NCBI GenBank assembly: GCA_018377375.1
Contig: JAGZZN010000043.1
Location: forward strand, 1-15,952
Origin: Streptococcus parasanguinis
GTDB lineage: Bacteria > Bacillota > Bacilli > Lactobacillales > Streptococcaceae
Direction: 5' to 3'
DNA: 15,952 bases
The position numbers and the translations under genes were made by a program. The notes under the pieces were generated by a model, which worked only from the letters and a program-made list of their open reading frames with translations, made no database searches and was not told the DNA's origin. How positions within the stretch are numbered: position 1 is the stretch's first letter; every line of letters starts with the position of its first letter. Below are positions 1-6,992 of this stretch, one piece after another.

Positions 1-122
1 TCTATGATAGCAACATTATATTCTAAAACTAAAACTCAGGCTGAGATCTCCCATATTTGGGACATTAATTTTATTTCTTTACTATATTTTGGCTTATAGA
101 CATCCGTTGTATATCCAATGAA

Positions 123-151
123 TTTACAATAGCCTTCTTTTTTGTTAAAAT
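123..151 (+). promoter_or_regulatory. Probable promoter of the relB-like antitoxin gene
   Basis: A TTTACA -35 (123-128) and a TAAAAT -10 (146-151) are 17 bases apart, each one mismatch from consensus. The -10 ends 24 bases before the antitoxin start. Just upstream are two small inverted repeats, CTCAG/CTGAG at 35-45 and TCCCA/TGGGA at 49-62. Either could be an operator, because antitoxins of this family usually repress their own promoter; that role is inference. Confidence 0.45.
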
Positions 152-175
152 AAAAGATAGAAAGAAGGTGAGAAT

Positions 176-439
176 ATGTCAAAGACGAGCATGAGTATCC
201 GTTTGGATAGTGAGGTTAAGGAGCAGGCCCAACTGGTGTTTAATCATTTAGGAATGGATATGACAACGGCTATCAACATTTTCCTTCGTCAGGCTATTCA
301 ATATCAGGGCTTACCTTTTGATGTTAAATTAGACGACCATGGGAAGTTGCTCCAAGTCGTAACGGATGTAGAGCAAAATCGGAATATGAGTCAACCCTTT
401 GAATCAGTCTCAGACTTGATGGAGGACCTACGTGCTTAA
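176..439 (+). CDS. RelB/DinJ-family antitoxin, apparently orphan
   Basis: An 87-residue protein with the RelB/DinJ layout. The N-terminal ribbon-helix-helix segment (SMSIRLDSEVKEQAQLVF, about residues 5-22) is followed by the family-typical stretch MDMTTAINIFLRQAI (27-41) and GLPFDVK (45-51), and the C-terminal tail would wrap a toxin. Such proteins bind their operator as dimers and neutralise a RelE/YafQ-type ribosome-dependent mRNA interferase. The start is well supported: AAGAAGG at 162-168 sits seven bases before the ATG. In family members the toxin gene usually overlaps or directly follows the antitoxin. Here the overlapping frame ends after five codons, so no intact partner is visible. 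The gene itself is intact, so it may still be expressed and act on a toxin encoded elsewhere, or it may be a relic. Family assignment is confident; function without a toxin is inference. Confidence 0.85.
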   Translation: MSKTSMSIRLDSEVKEQAQLVFNHLGMDMTTAINIFLRQAIQYQGLPFDVKLDDHGKLLQVVTDVEQNRNMSQPFESVSDLMEDLRA

Positions 440-449
440 GATTCGTTAG
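432..449 (+). pseudogene. Stub of a RelE/YafQ-type toxin gene
   Basis: Overlapping the antitoxin stop in the +1 frame is GTG CTT AAG ATT CGT TAG, which reads (M)LKIR and then stops. MLKIRY-type N-termini are typical of YafQ-like toxins paired with this antitoxin family, and the start overlaps the antitoxin end as in intact pairs. Nothing after 449 reads as the rest of a toxin in any forward frame. I infer that the toxin body was deleted and the break left only the first codons. The evidence is short, so chance is possible. Confidence 0.45.
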
Positions 450-542
450 TGGCAGACAATGTCCTGCCCCTTTCCACCGCCATGCTCTCAGGAGCGATTG
501 CTCTAGCCGGCTTATTTTCAGCTTTAAAAGATTAACTGATAG

Positions 543-574
543 CCTCTATTTTCCTGTTGAAAATAGAGGTTTTT
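543..574 (+). terminator. Rho-independent terminator after the antitoxin region
   Basis: A perfect 11-bp stem (CCTCTATTTTC 543-553, GAAAATAGAGG 559-569) with a 5-base loop is followed by five T. It closes the antitoxin transcript before the AAA+ gene. Between the antitoxin stop and this hairpin (440-542) is only a short open frame, in phase with the antitoxin, that ends at 535. Confidence 0.85.
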
Positions 575-618
575 CAGTCCGTTCAGACCGGATAAGTGTT
601 TTCTTTGGATCTGGATTG

Positions 619-627
619 TGTTACAAT
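619..627 (+). promoter_or_regulatory. Extended -10 promoter of the AAA+ gene
   Basis: TGTTACAAT at 619-627 is a TGn-TACAAT extended -10. No good -35 is visible 16-18 bases upstream, which is acceptable for the extended class. Transcription would start near 634, downstream of the earliest possible GTG codon at 618. This supports translation from 708 rather than 618. Confidence 0.45.
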
Positions 628-707
628 TTTTAGTGACAAGTGTTTGTAAACAGGAAACAGAAAAACAATGGATGTTCTTCCAAAAAAATGAAATAGAGGA
701 GAAGCGC

Positions 708-3560
708 GTGGCAAGATATTTAGTAGGCCCTTACAACAATAGTTGGAACTTTATGGATGCGGTTGAAAAAGCGCAGGATGGAGATACCATCGAGTTTGAA
801 AATGGGTATGTGTTTCAATGGCCGACAGATGAGGTGATTGTGATCAACAAGAGCCTTCATTTTGTGGGGCATGTGGTTCCAAATCCAAATGGCAATGGAC
901 GCATGTTTAACAACACGATTGAGGCTTGTTTCCGATTTGTAGAGGGAGCTCAGGTGACATTTGAAGATCTGTGGTTTAAAGTTGGTGGGAACTATACTGC
1001 CTTGACCTTATGGAATGAGTCAGCTATCACCTGTAAACAGGTCTATTTTGAAATCACTACTCCGACAAATAGTGAATTTTTTATCTATATGGATACGCAT
1101 TCGAAAATGACATTGGATGGAGTTGGGATGAAGGTTCCGGAAAAACACCAAAGTGTCATCGGAATGTCAGCATCGGAATTGTCCATTCAAAATTCAACGA
1201 TTTTTTCTAAGATTGATCTGTCAGAAGGATCCAAGTTGACCTTAGAAAAGGTCCATATTGAAAAATTTGGGAATAATACGATCCATGCCAAGGACTCAGA
1301 AGTGATCGCAAAAAATTCAACGATTACAGGCGGGGATCTGGAAAAGGATTTTCCACCAGTTTGGTTGAGGAATGTCATCTGGGAGTCTGAAAACTGTAAA
1401 ATGGAATTGCCTACCGGGACTGGAGTCTGTCTTGACAACAATGTTCAATTCAATTCGGATTCGGATCGTATCACCTCCATCAATTCATTCAATAGTATGA
1501 TCCGCGCTCACCAAGCTACATTTTCAGAATGTTTATGCGTCTATGAAGAATCCTTTGCTTCCCTGACTGGGGAAACGACCTTCTTGAATGAGAATGCCCA
1601 AACCATTTCATTTGGAGTTTTTGATGATAGTGTGCTGATGGCTGAGCATATGATTTGTCATAAGATTGCGGATCCTAATATCCGGCTTCAAGGTGGAGCC
1701 TTTGTGAAGGCAGGTAGCATGACCTATAGGCAGGGTGATGCGCGTGATCTGACCAAGGAAATTGAGGATGACTGTGACTATCTTGTTGGCAGAGAAGTGG
1801 CTAAGGGCAATGCGCAAGTCGTTCCTGCGGGGCAGGCAATGGATGCAACGGTGGCATCAAACCCTACAACGGGCTCTGGACCAGAGAAGAAACAAGATGC
1901 TCTTCAAGAACTCAATAGCCTGATCGGTCTTGAAAAAGTCAAACATGAGATCAAGAAAATGATCAACATGGTGGAATTTAACAAGAAACGGATTGCCAGT
2001 GGTAAGGCGCCTGAAAAGCAAACCCTCCACGCTGCCTTTATGGGAAACCCTGGTACAGGGAAAACGACGGTGGCTCGTCTGTTGGGACAAGTGCTCTTTG
2101 ATGCGGATGTTCTCTCAGGAGAAGAATTCCGTTTCGTGGAAGCAACGGAGTCCGATCTGATCTCTTCGAATATTGGAGGAACAGCTGAACAGACCCAAGC
2201 CCTGCTTGAAAAAGCGCGAGGAGGCATCCTCTTTATTGATGAAGCCTATAGCTTGGATAAAAAGGATAGCGGTGCGGACTTTGGGATCGAGGCGATCAAT
2301 ACCATCCTCAAATTTATGGAGGACAATCGCGATGACATCATGATTATCTTTGCCGGCTATACCAAGGAAATGGAGGAGTTCTTGAAGACCAATCCAGGAC
2401 TTCGTTCTCGGGTGCCAAATAATTTTATCTTTGAAGATTTCACAGGAGATGAGATTGTCCAACTGGGCGAAATGATCCTAAGCAAAGGAGACTACAAACT
2501 CGAAGACCGGGATTACTATGCGCGGCATGTTAAACGGGCTTATGATGGCTCGCTAGATAAGAGCAATGGTCGCTGGATCCGTAACCTGGATGAGCAATTG
2601 ACCAAGACCATGGCAGATCGGGTGGTGGCCCAAGGTTCTGACGATATTGAGACCATCCTCAATAGCGATATTGATGCTGTCCTTAACCAAGGTAAGTACC
2701 AGGCAGGAGCCGATAAGGAAGAAGATGGAATGGCTGCCCTCAACCGTTTGGTTGGAATTGCCAAGGTGAAAGAGCAAGTTGAACAATTCGTGGCCATGGC
2801 TGAGTTCAATCAAAAACGGGCTGAACAAGGTGGCATCGTCGAAGATACGACCTTGCACTCTCTCTTTCTCGGAAATCCTGGTACAGGAAAGACCACCGTG
2901 GCCCGCATTTTGGGCAATATCCTTTTCCAAAAAGGGGTTATCAAGCAGAAGAAATTCATCGAAGTATCGCGGAGCAATCTGGTTGGAGGCTACCAAGGTC
3001 AAACAGCTTTGAAGACGCGTGAAGTTTTAGAGAGTGCACTGGGTGGAGTCCTCTTTATCGATGAGGCCTACACGCTCTATACCGGTTTAAATGATGATTT
3101 TGGGAAGGAAGCCTTGGACGAAGTCCTCAAATTTATGGAGGATCACCGTCGCGATATCGTTATTATCTTTGCTGGTTACACAAAAGAGATGCACGACTTC
3201 TTGCAGGTCAATTCAGGTCTACAAAGCCGGATCCCAACTACATTTGATTTTGAAGACTACAGCCCAGATGAGATCGTGGAGATCGGTTTGTTAGGATTGC
3301 GTAAGCAAGGTTACCAGGTCAATGAAGCCCTTTATGGAGAGATTGTAAAAGGGAATTATATGCGTGCCAATGACCAAAGTAATGGTCGCTGGGTTCGCAA
3401 TCTCAATGAAAAACTCTTGCGCCAAGTATCAACTCGGGTAACCCGTGAAGGTAGTACAGACTACAATTCCATTTTGGATCAAGATTTGGAAGCTTTGAGA
3501 GAGAATAGCAGTTCTGAACAACCTCATACCGTGGATGATCAAGGTTATGTTCTTCCTTAA
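708..3560 (+). CDS. Beta-helix-like domain fused to two CbbX/SpoVK-type AAA+ ATPase domains
   Basis: The frame is open from GTG 618, but GTG 708 is chosen because GAGGAG (696-701) lies six bases upstream, giving 950 residues. Residues 1 to about 385 have no catalytic signature. They open with a pectin-lyase-fold-like start (FMDAVEKAQDGDTIEFENGY) and continue as short Asn/Thr/Ile-rich strands (for example SELSIQNSTIFSKIDLS), so a right-handed parallel beta-helix is likely. After a loose linker come two AAA+ modules of the CbxX/CfqX/SpoVK group. The first (about 397-665) has Walker A GNPGTGKT at 446-453, Walker B ILFIDE at 507-512, and IIFAGYTKEM plus LRSRVP around sensor 1 and the arginine finger. 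The second (about 674-935) repeats these with Walker A at 722-729 and the Asp-Glu at 785-786. Both sites look intact, so both probably hydrolyse ATP. No signal peptide or membrane span is seen, so the protein is probably cytoplasmic. The gene lies alone between terminators. The family is sometimes annotated as stage V sporulation protein K, which is misleading in a non-sporulating coccus. Substrate and role are unknown. Confidence 0.88.
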   Translation: MARYLVGPYNNSWNFMDAVEKAQDGDTIEFENGYVFQWPTDEVIVINKSLHFVGHVVPNPNGNGRMFNNTIEACFRFVEGAQVTFEDLWFKVGGNYTALTLWNESAITCKQVYFEITTPTNSEFFIYMDTHSKMTLDGVGMKVPEKHQSVIGMSASELSIQNSTIFSKIDLSEGSKLTLEKVHIEKFGNNTIHAKDSEVIAKNSTITGGDLEKDFPPVWLRNVIWESENCKMELPTGTGVCLDNNVQFNSDSDRITSINSFNSMIRAHQATFSECLCVYEESFASLTGETTFLNENAQTISFGVFDDSVLMAEHMICHKIADPNIRLQGGAFVKAGSMTYRQGDARDLTKEIEDDCDYLVGREVAKGNAQVVPAGQAMDATVASNPTTGSGPEKKQDALQELNSLIGLEKVKHEIKKMINMVEFNKKRIASGKAPEKQTLHAAFMGNPGTGKTTVARLLGQVLFDADVLSGEEFRFVEATESDLISSNIGGTAEQTQALLEKARGGILFIDEAYSLDKKDSGADFGIEAINTILKFMEDNRDDIMIIFAGYTKEMEEFLKTNPGLRSRVPNNFIFEDFTGDEIVQLGEMILSKGDYKLEDRDYYARHVKRAYDGSLDKSNGRWIRNLDEQLTKTMADRVVAQGSDDIETILNSDIDAVLNQGKYQAGADKEEDGMAALNRLVGIAKVKEQVEQFVAMAEFNQKRAEQGGIVEDTTLHSLFLGNPGTGKTTVARILGNILFQKGVIKQKKFIEVSRSNLVGGYQGQTALKTREVLESALGGVLFIDEAYTLYTGLNDDFGKEALDEVLKFMEDHRRDIVIIFAGYTKEMHDFLQVNSGLQSRIPTTFDFEDYSPDEIVEIGLLGLRKQGYQVNEALYGEIVKGNYMRANDQSNGRWVRNLNEKLLRQVSTRVTREGSTDYNSILDQDLEALRENSSSEQPHTVDDQGYVLP

Positions 3561-3596
3561 GCTAGAAGGGACAAGAAAAAGGATATCCCTTCAGTT

Positions 3597-3752
3597 GAAG
3601 ACAAAGTCTTCTTAGAAACTTTCCTTAGGTGAGTACGGACGTCAGCGAACTTCTACGAAGTTCCATGACTAATTATTGAGCCTAAGGTCTCAATAATTCC
3701 GAGTGCCTGAAACTATTAAGTTTCAGGCACTTTTCTCACAGCGGAAAGTTTC
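3597..3752 (+). repeat. Hairpin-rich intergenic spacer, possible degenerate mobile repeat
   Basis: This gene-free stretch carries nested inverted repeats. They are GAAGAC/GTCTTC (3597-3611), GAACTTC/GAAGTTC (3647-3663), a perfect 10-bp AATTATTGAG/CTCAATAATT (3671-3698), and the terminator at 3703-3734. Flanking most of it are 10-bp inverted ends, GAAACTTTCC (3615-3624) and GGAAAGTTTC (3743-3752). The arrangement resembles a small non-coding dispersed element. No second copy is present in the window, so the class is unproven. Confidence 0.35.
3703..3734 (+). terminator. Rho-independent terminator of the AAA+ gene
   Basis: A perfect 12-bp stem (GTGCCTGAAACT 3703-3714 with AGTTTCAGGCAC 3719-3730), a 4-base loop and a TTTT tail. 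It is the strongest hairpin in the spacer and lies about 140 bases after the AAA+ stop codon. Confidence 0.75.
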
Positions 3753-3766
3753 GGTATTTCTTGATT

Positions 3767-3855
3767 TGTTCTAAAAAGAACTCATTTTTATTTCTTTTCA
3801 GAATCACTTAACCTATCTTATATTAAAAAAGGTTGTTTATGTTCTAAAAGAATTC
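3767..3855 (+). promoter_or_regulatory. Two related GTTCTAAAA-GAA elements upstream of pepS
   Basis: TGTTCTAAAAAGAAC (3767-3781) contains a perfect GTTCT/AGAAC inverted repeat. A near copy, TGTTCTAAAAGAATTC (3840-3855), sits 73 bases downstream, immediately before the pepS -10. The spacing and the position of the second copy over the -35 region suggest a pair of regulator binding sites. The regulator is not recognised. Confidence 0.3.
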
Positions 3856-3867
3856 TATATGGACTTA

Positions 3868-3876
3868 TGGTATACT
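3868..3876 (+). promoter_or_regulatory. Extended -10 promoter of pepS
   Basis: TGGTATACT at 3868-3876 is an extended -10 (TGn-TATACT). Its expected -35 region (about 3848-3853) is poor and falls inside the second GTTCTAAAA element. Transcription would start near 3883, giving a leader of about 28 bases that contains the AAGGAG site. Confidence 0.5.
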
Positions 3877-3910
3877 AGGAAGAGATCATTCACTTATGAA
3901 GGAGAAAAAA

Positions 3911-5152
3911 ATGGTTTTACCAAATTTTAAAGAAAACCTCGAAAAATACGCAAAATTGTTGGTGGCGAACGGCATCAACGTGCAACCTGGCCATACCTTG
4001 GTCTTGAACATCGATGTGGAACAAAGAGAATTGGCCCACTTGATCGTGAAGGAAGCCTATGCCTTGGGTGCGCACGAAGTCATTGTCCAATGGGCAGATG
4101 ATTTTACTACCCGGGAAAAATTCCTCCATGCACCGATGGATCGCTTGGACAACGTGCCTGACTACAAGATTGCAGAGATGAACTACCTCTTGGAACACAA
4201 GGCCAGTCGTCTTGGTGTCCGTTCTTCTGATCCAGGTGCCTTAAATGGTGTTGATGCAGAGAAGCTTTCTGCTTCTGCCAAGGCTTTGGGCATGGCCATG
4301 AAACCAATGCGCATCGCCACTCAATCCAACAAGGTCAGCTGGACAGTGGCTGCAGCAGCAGGTTTAGAGTGGGCGAAAAAGGTCTTCCCAAATGCGGCGA
4401 GCGATGAAGAAGCAGTGGATCTCCTGTGGGATCAAATCTTCAAGACTTGCCGAGTCTACGAGGAAGATCCAGTCAAGGCTTGGGAAGAGCATGCAGCTAT
4501 TCTCAAGAGCAAGGCAGATACACTGAATAAGGAACAATTCTCAGCCCTTCACTACACTGCGCCAGGAACTGACTTGACTCTTGGCTTGCCGAAAAACCAC
4601 GTCTGGGAATCTGCCGGAGCCATCAATGCCCAAGGTGAAAGCTTCTTGCCAAACATGCCGACAGAAGAGGTCTTCACAGCTCCTGACTTCCGTCGCGCAG
4701 AAGGCTATGTAACGTCTACAAAACCGCTTAGCTACAACGGAAACATCATCGAAGGCATCAAAGTGACCTTTGAAAATGGAGAAATCGTAGATATCACAGC
4801 AGAAAAAGGCGATCAAGTCATGAAAGATTTGGTCTTCAAAAACAAGGGAGCGCGTGCCTTGGGTGAATGTGCCCTCGTACCAGATCCAAGCCCAATTTCC
4901 CAATCAGGCATTACCTTCTTTAACACTCTCTTTGACGAAAATGCCTCTAACCACTTGGCTATCGGGGCAGCCTATGCAACCAGCGTAGAAGGTGGCGCAG
5001 AGTTCACAGAAGAAGAACTCGAAGCAGCCGGGCTCAACCGCTCAGACGTTCACGTCGACTTCATGATCGGTTCAAGCCAAATGAATATCGACGGCATCCG
5101 AGAAGACGGCACCCTCGTCCCAGTCTTCCGCAATGGAGATTGGGCAATTTAA
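3911..5152 (+). CDS. pepS: Aminopeptidase PepS (M29 metallopeptidase)
   Basis: A cytoplasmic metallo-aminopeptidase of the M29 (AmpS/PepS/AmpT) family, which removes N-terminal residues from peptides and contributes to amino-acid supply from imported peptides. Although the frame is open from ATG 3896, the start at 3911 is preferred because AAGGAG (3899-3904) is six bases upstream. It gives 413 residues, the usual length of streptococcal PepS. The family's metal ligands are present: Glu253 (in NMPTEEVFT), Glu319 (ALGECALVPD), His348 (NASNHLAIG), and His381 and Asp383 (DVHVDFMIGS). Nothing appears truncated. The stop codon overlaps the ribosome binding site of the next small gene, so the two are probably co-transcribed. 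An extended -10 promoter lies upstream with a candidate operator pair. Identification is firm. Confidence 0.96.
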   Translation: MVLPNFKENLEKYAKLLVANGINVQPGHTLVLNIDVEQRELAHLIVKEAYALGAHEVIVQWADDFTTREKFLHAPMDRLDNVPDYKIAEMNYLLEHKASRLGVRSSDPGALNGVDAEKLSASAKALGMAMKPMRIATQSNKVSWTVAAAAGLEWAKKVFPNAASDEEAVDLLWDQIFKTCRVYEEDPVKAWEEHAAILKSKADTLNKEQFSALHYTAPGTDLTLGLPKNHVWESAGAINAQGESFLPNMPTEEVFTAPDFRRAEGYVTSTKPLSYNGNIIEGIKVTFENGEIVDITAEKGDQVMKDLVFKNKGARALGECALVPDPSPISQSGITFFNTLFDENASNHLAIGAAYATSVEGGAEFTEEELEAAGLNRSDVHVDFMIGSSQMNIDGIREDGTLVPVFRNGDWAI

Positions 5153-5161
5153 GGAGAAACT

Positions 5162-5392
5162 ATGATTGGAAGTATGTTTGTCGGTCTTTTGATCGGACTT
5201 CTAGCTGGAGCTATCACCAATCGTGGCGAACGCATGGGATGTTTTGGGAAAATGTTCCTGGGCTGGATTGGTGCCTTTTTAGGACAATTACTCTTTGGTG
5301 CTTGGGGACCAAGCCTAAACGGTACAGCCATTATCCCATCGATTCTTGGTGCCATGATTTTATTAGCCATCTTCTGGGAAAGAGGAAGCTAG
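5162..5392 (+). CDS. GlsB/YeaQ/YmgE-family small membrane protein
   Basis: A 76-residue, Gly-rich hydrophobic protein with three membrane segments (about residues 2-19, 28-48 and 55-71). The pattern GLLIGLLAGAITN followed by MGCFGKMFLGWIGAFLGQLL is the hallmark of the GlsB/YeaQ/YmgE group, often labelled transglycosylase-associated protein. In other Firmicutes these small proteins accompany Asp23/Gls24 stress proteins at the envelope; their biochemical role is not settled. No Gls24 gene is in this window. The AAGGAG site (5151-5156) overlaps the pepS stop codon and lies five bases before the ATG, so expression is probably coupled to pepS. A terminator follows at once. Confidence 0.85.
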   Translation: MIGSMFVGLLIGLLAGAITNRGERMGCFGKMFLGWIGAFLGQLLFGAWGPSLNGTAIIPSILGAMILLAIFWERGS

Positions 5393-5414
5393 GTTTAACT
5401 TGCTAAAACAGATA

Positions 5415-5445
5415 GAGTGGTTGGAAATCTTCCAACCTCTTTTTT
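5415..5445 (+). terminator. Rho-independent terminator of the pepS operon
   Basis: An 8-bp stem GGTTGGAA (5419-5426) with TTCCAACC (5430-5437) and a 3-base loop is followed by TCTTTTTT. It ends the pepS and small-membrane-protein transcript. Confidence 0.85.
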
Positions 5446-5454
5446 AGTCAAAAC

Positions 5455-5483
5455 TTGATCATCAAAGTAAAATCAGGTATGAT
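5455..5483 (+). promoter_or_regulatory. Promoter of the DUF443 operon
   Basis: TTGATC (5455-5460) and TATGAT (5478-5483) are exactly 17 bases apart, a good sigma-A promoter just after the previous terminator. The leader to the first start codon would be about 110 bases. Confidence 0.6.
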
Positions 5484-5598
5484 GGAAGGTATGTTCTGTT
5501 ATGATTAAATAAGATAATTATGGCTGTGGTAGACTGGTGAAAAGTTAGTTTAGTTTCTCCGTCTAAGAATGAAACAGTATAGAAAGTAAGAGACATCT

Positions 5599-6282
5599 AT
5601 GTTTAAACCAGCAAAAATCGATCGTTTGCCGAAAATGAATTTTCGCTATCGTTTGTTAAAAGTAGAGAATGAGTGGTATTTAATGGAAGCCGATCGTCCA
5701 ATTATCATCACCTATTTTCTTCCGTGGCTTGTTTATTTCATCCCTCATAAAGCTTATCAGCTGACAGAGGATGAAGTAGAATCCATAGCTCCAAAAGTGC
5801 TTGAAAGAGATAGGAACATACTTTCAAGTCAGTCTAAAGCAGGGATTTCAGCTCTTGGTGCTGGTTCCTTAGCAGTTTTACTAGGCAGAGCCTTTCCGAT
5901 AGAAGATTATTTATATTTTAGCTCCCATCTACTGAATCTAGTGCTAATGGTAGTTGTTCTATGTATTGCTTTTGGGATTCGTATCTGGATCAGCATTGGG
6001 AAAAAAGAGACGGTCAGAAAGCCTTCAAAGAAAGCTAATAGAATCTATTGTCGTCCAATGAAATTGAGGATAGTACTAAAAAAACTTTTTTTAGCGACTT
6101 TTTCTTTGTTTTTATCAAGTGCAATGTTTTATTCAGTTTTGAGTAAAAGTAAGCCAAATCTATTTGTTCATATTGGCTTATGTGTTTTTTCATTTTTTTA
6201 TTTAGCATCAGGTAATGTAGTATTATATGCTTCAGACGATGATTATAAGGTGAAAATTAAAAAAATAAAAAGAGCGGACTAG
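5599..6282 (+). CDS. DUF443 family tandem five-transmembrane protein, copy 1
   Basis: A 227-residue polytopic membrane protein. The N-terminus contains NFRYRLLKVENEWYLME followed by ITYFLPWLVYFIPHKAYQLT, the signature region of DUF443 (tandem five-TM proteins, first named in staphylococci). Five hydrophobic segments are visible (about 34-50, 82-99, 111-134, 162-181 and 187-210) and the end is basic. Over the first 71 residues it is identical to the next gene at 59 positions, then the two diverge strongly. In S. aureus, DUF443 proteins occur in arrays beside the type VII toxin TspA, and one (TsaI) gives immunity to it. By analogy an immunity role is possible here, but no toxin gene is visible. 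The ribosome binding site (GTAAGAG) is weak. It is the first gene of a three-gene operon with no internal terminator. Family confident, function inferred. Confidence 0.82.
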   Translation: MFKPAKIDRLPKMNFRYRLLKVENEWYLMEADRPIIITYFLPWLVYFIPHKAYQLTEDEVESIAPKVLERDRNILSSQSKAGISALGAGSLAVLLGRAFPIEDYLYFSSHLLNLVLMVVVLCIAFGIRIWISIGKKETVRKPSKKANRIYCRPMKLRIVLKKLFLATFSLFLSSAMFYSVLSKSKPNLFVHIGLCVFSFFYLASGNVVLYASDDDYKVKIKKIKRAD

Positions 6283-6323
6283 TTTTTCTCCTAAAGTATA
6301 AAACGACCAAGAAAGGACAATCT

Positions 6324-6992
6324 ATGTTTCAACCAGCAAAAATCGAACGGTTGCCCAAAATGAACTTTCGCTACCATTTATTAAAAGTCGATGGGATGTG
6401 GTATTTGATGGAAGTCGATCGGCCGATTATCATCACCTATTTTCTTCCGTGGTTTGTTTATTTTATCCCTCATAAAGCCTATCAGCTAACAGAGGCTGAA
6501 GTAGAAGTCCTAGCTCCAAAAGTATTTGAAAGAGACAAGAAGCATCAGAGTTTAGTGAATAACAAAATTGGGAAGACCTCGCTTGGTCTAGGTGTAACCT
6601 CCATGCTATTAGCAAGGGCGTTTCCAATAGAAAAATACCTCAATTTTACCTCTCACTTGCTTAATCTATCCTTGATGATGTTGATTTTAATTTTTGTAGT
6701 GGAACTTCGGATTTGGATGGGTAGAGGGGAAGGGATGCATGAAATTGTGGCAGATAAAACACCTCGAAAAGTGTATTGTTTTCCAAGTGAGATAAAGAAA
6801 ATACTATTGATTCTAACTTTAACATTATTTGCTTTAGTAGTATCAATTGCAGTATGCTACGTGATTCTTTTAAACCTTAGTCCTAATTTTATTTTTCATA
6901 TAGTTTTATTAAGTATTTCATTTCTATTTTTATCAGCTGGGAATTTAATTTTTTATTCCCCAATCATCTCTTTCAAAGCTAAAGTCAAGTAG
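6324..6992 (+). CDS. DUF443 family tandem five-transmembrane protein, copy 2
   Basis: A 222-residue paralogue of the preceding gene, starting 41 bases after its stop with a good AAAGGA site. The DUF443 signature (NFRYHLLKVDGMWYLME, then ITYFLPWFVYFIPHKAYQLT) is nearly unchanged. Residues after about 72 keep the five-span topology and short motifs (RAFPIE, SHLLNL, SAGN versus SGN) but otherwise differ. This conserved-front, variable-back pattern is typical of duplicated specificity or immunity genes. It is missing the lysine-rich tail of copy 1 and ends in a short basic tail. Membrane location is clear; the partner molecule is unknown. Confidence 0.82.
   Translation: MFQPAKIERLPKMNFRYHLLKVDGMWYLMEVDRPIIITYFLPWFVYFIPHKAYQLTEAEVEVLAPKVFERDKKHQSLVNNKIGKTSLGLGVTSMLLARAFPIEKYLNFTSHLLNLSLMMLILIFVVELRIWMGRGEGMHEIVADKTPRKVYCFPSEIKKILLILTLTLFALVVSIAVCYVILLNLSPNFIFHIVLLSISFLFLSAGNLIFYSPIISFKAKVK

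Noticed and set aside
1..99. Open frame from the window edge to a TAG at 97-99, possibly the C-terminus of an upstream gene
   Set aside because: Only 32 codons are visible, AT-rich and without recognisable motif; it could be chance, so it is not listed as a gene.
2553..3002. A 149-codon minus-strand frame inside the AAA+ gene
   Set aside because: It lies opposite the second AAA+ domain and the linker before it, has no ribosome binding site and no recognisable domain; it is a shadow of the coding strand.
618..3560. The AAA+ protein as EccA of a type VII secretion system
   Set aside because: EccA has a TPR-type N-terminus and one AAA+ domain, and no WXG100, EccC/EssC or other type VII gene is present in the window.
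4541..4903. A 120-codon minus-strand frame inside pepS
   Set aside because: It is antisense to the catalytic region of a clear PepS gene, with a Trp/Cys/Phe-rich composition typical of antisense shadows.
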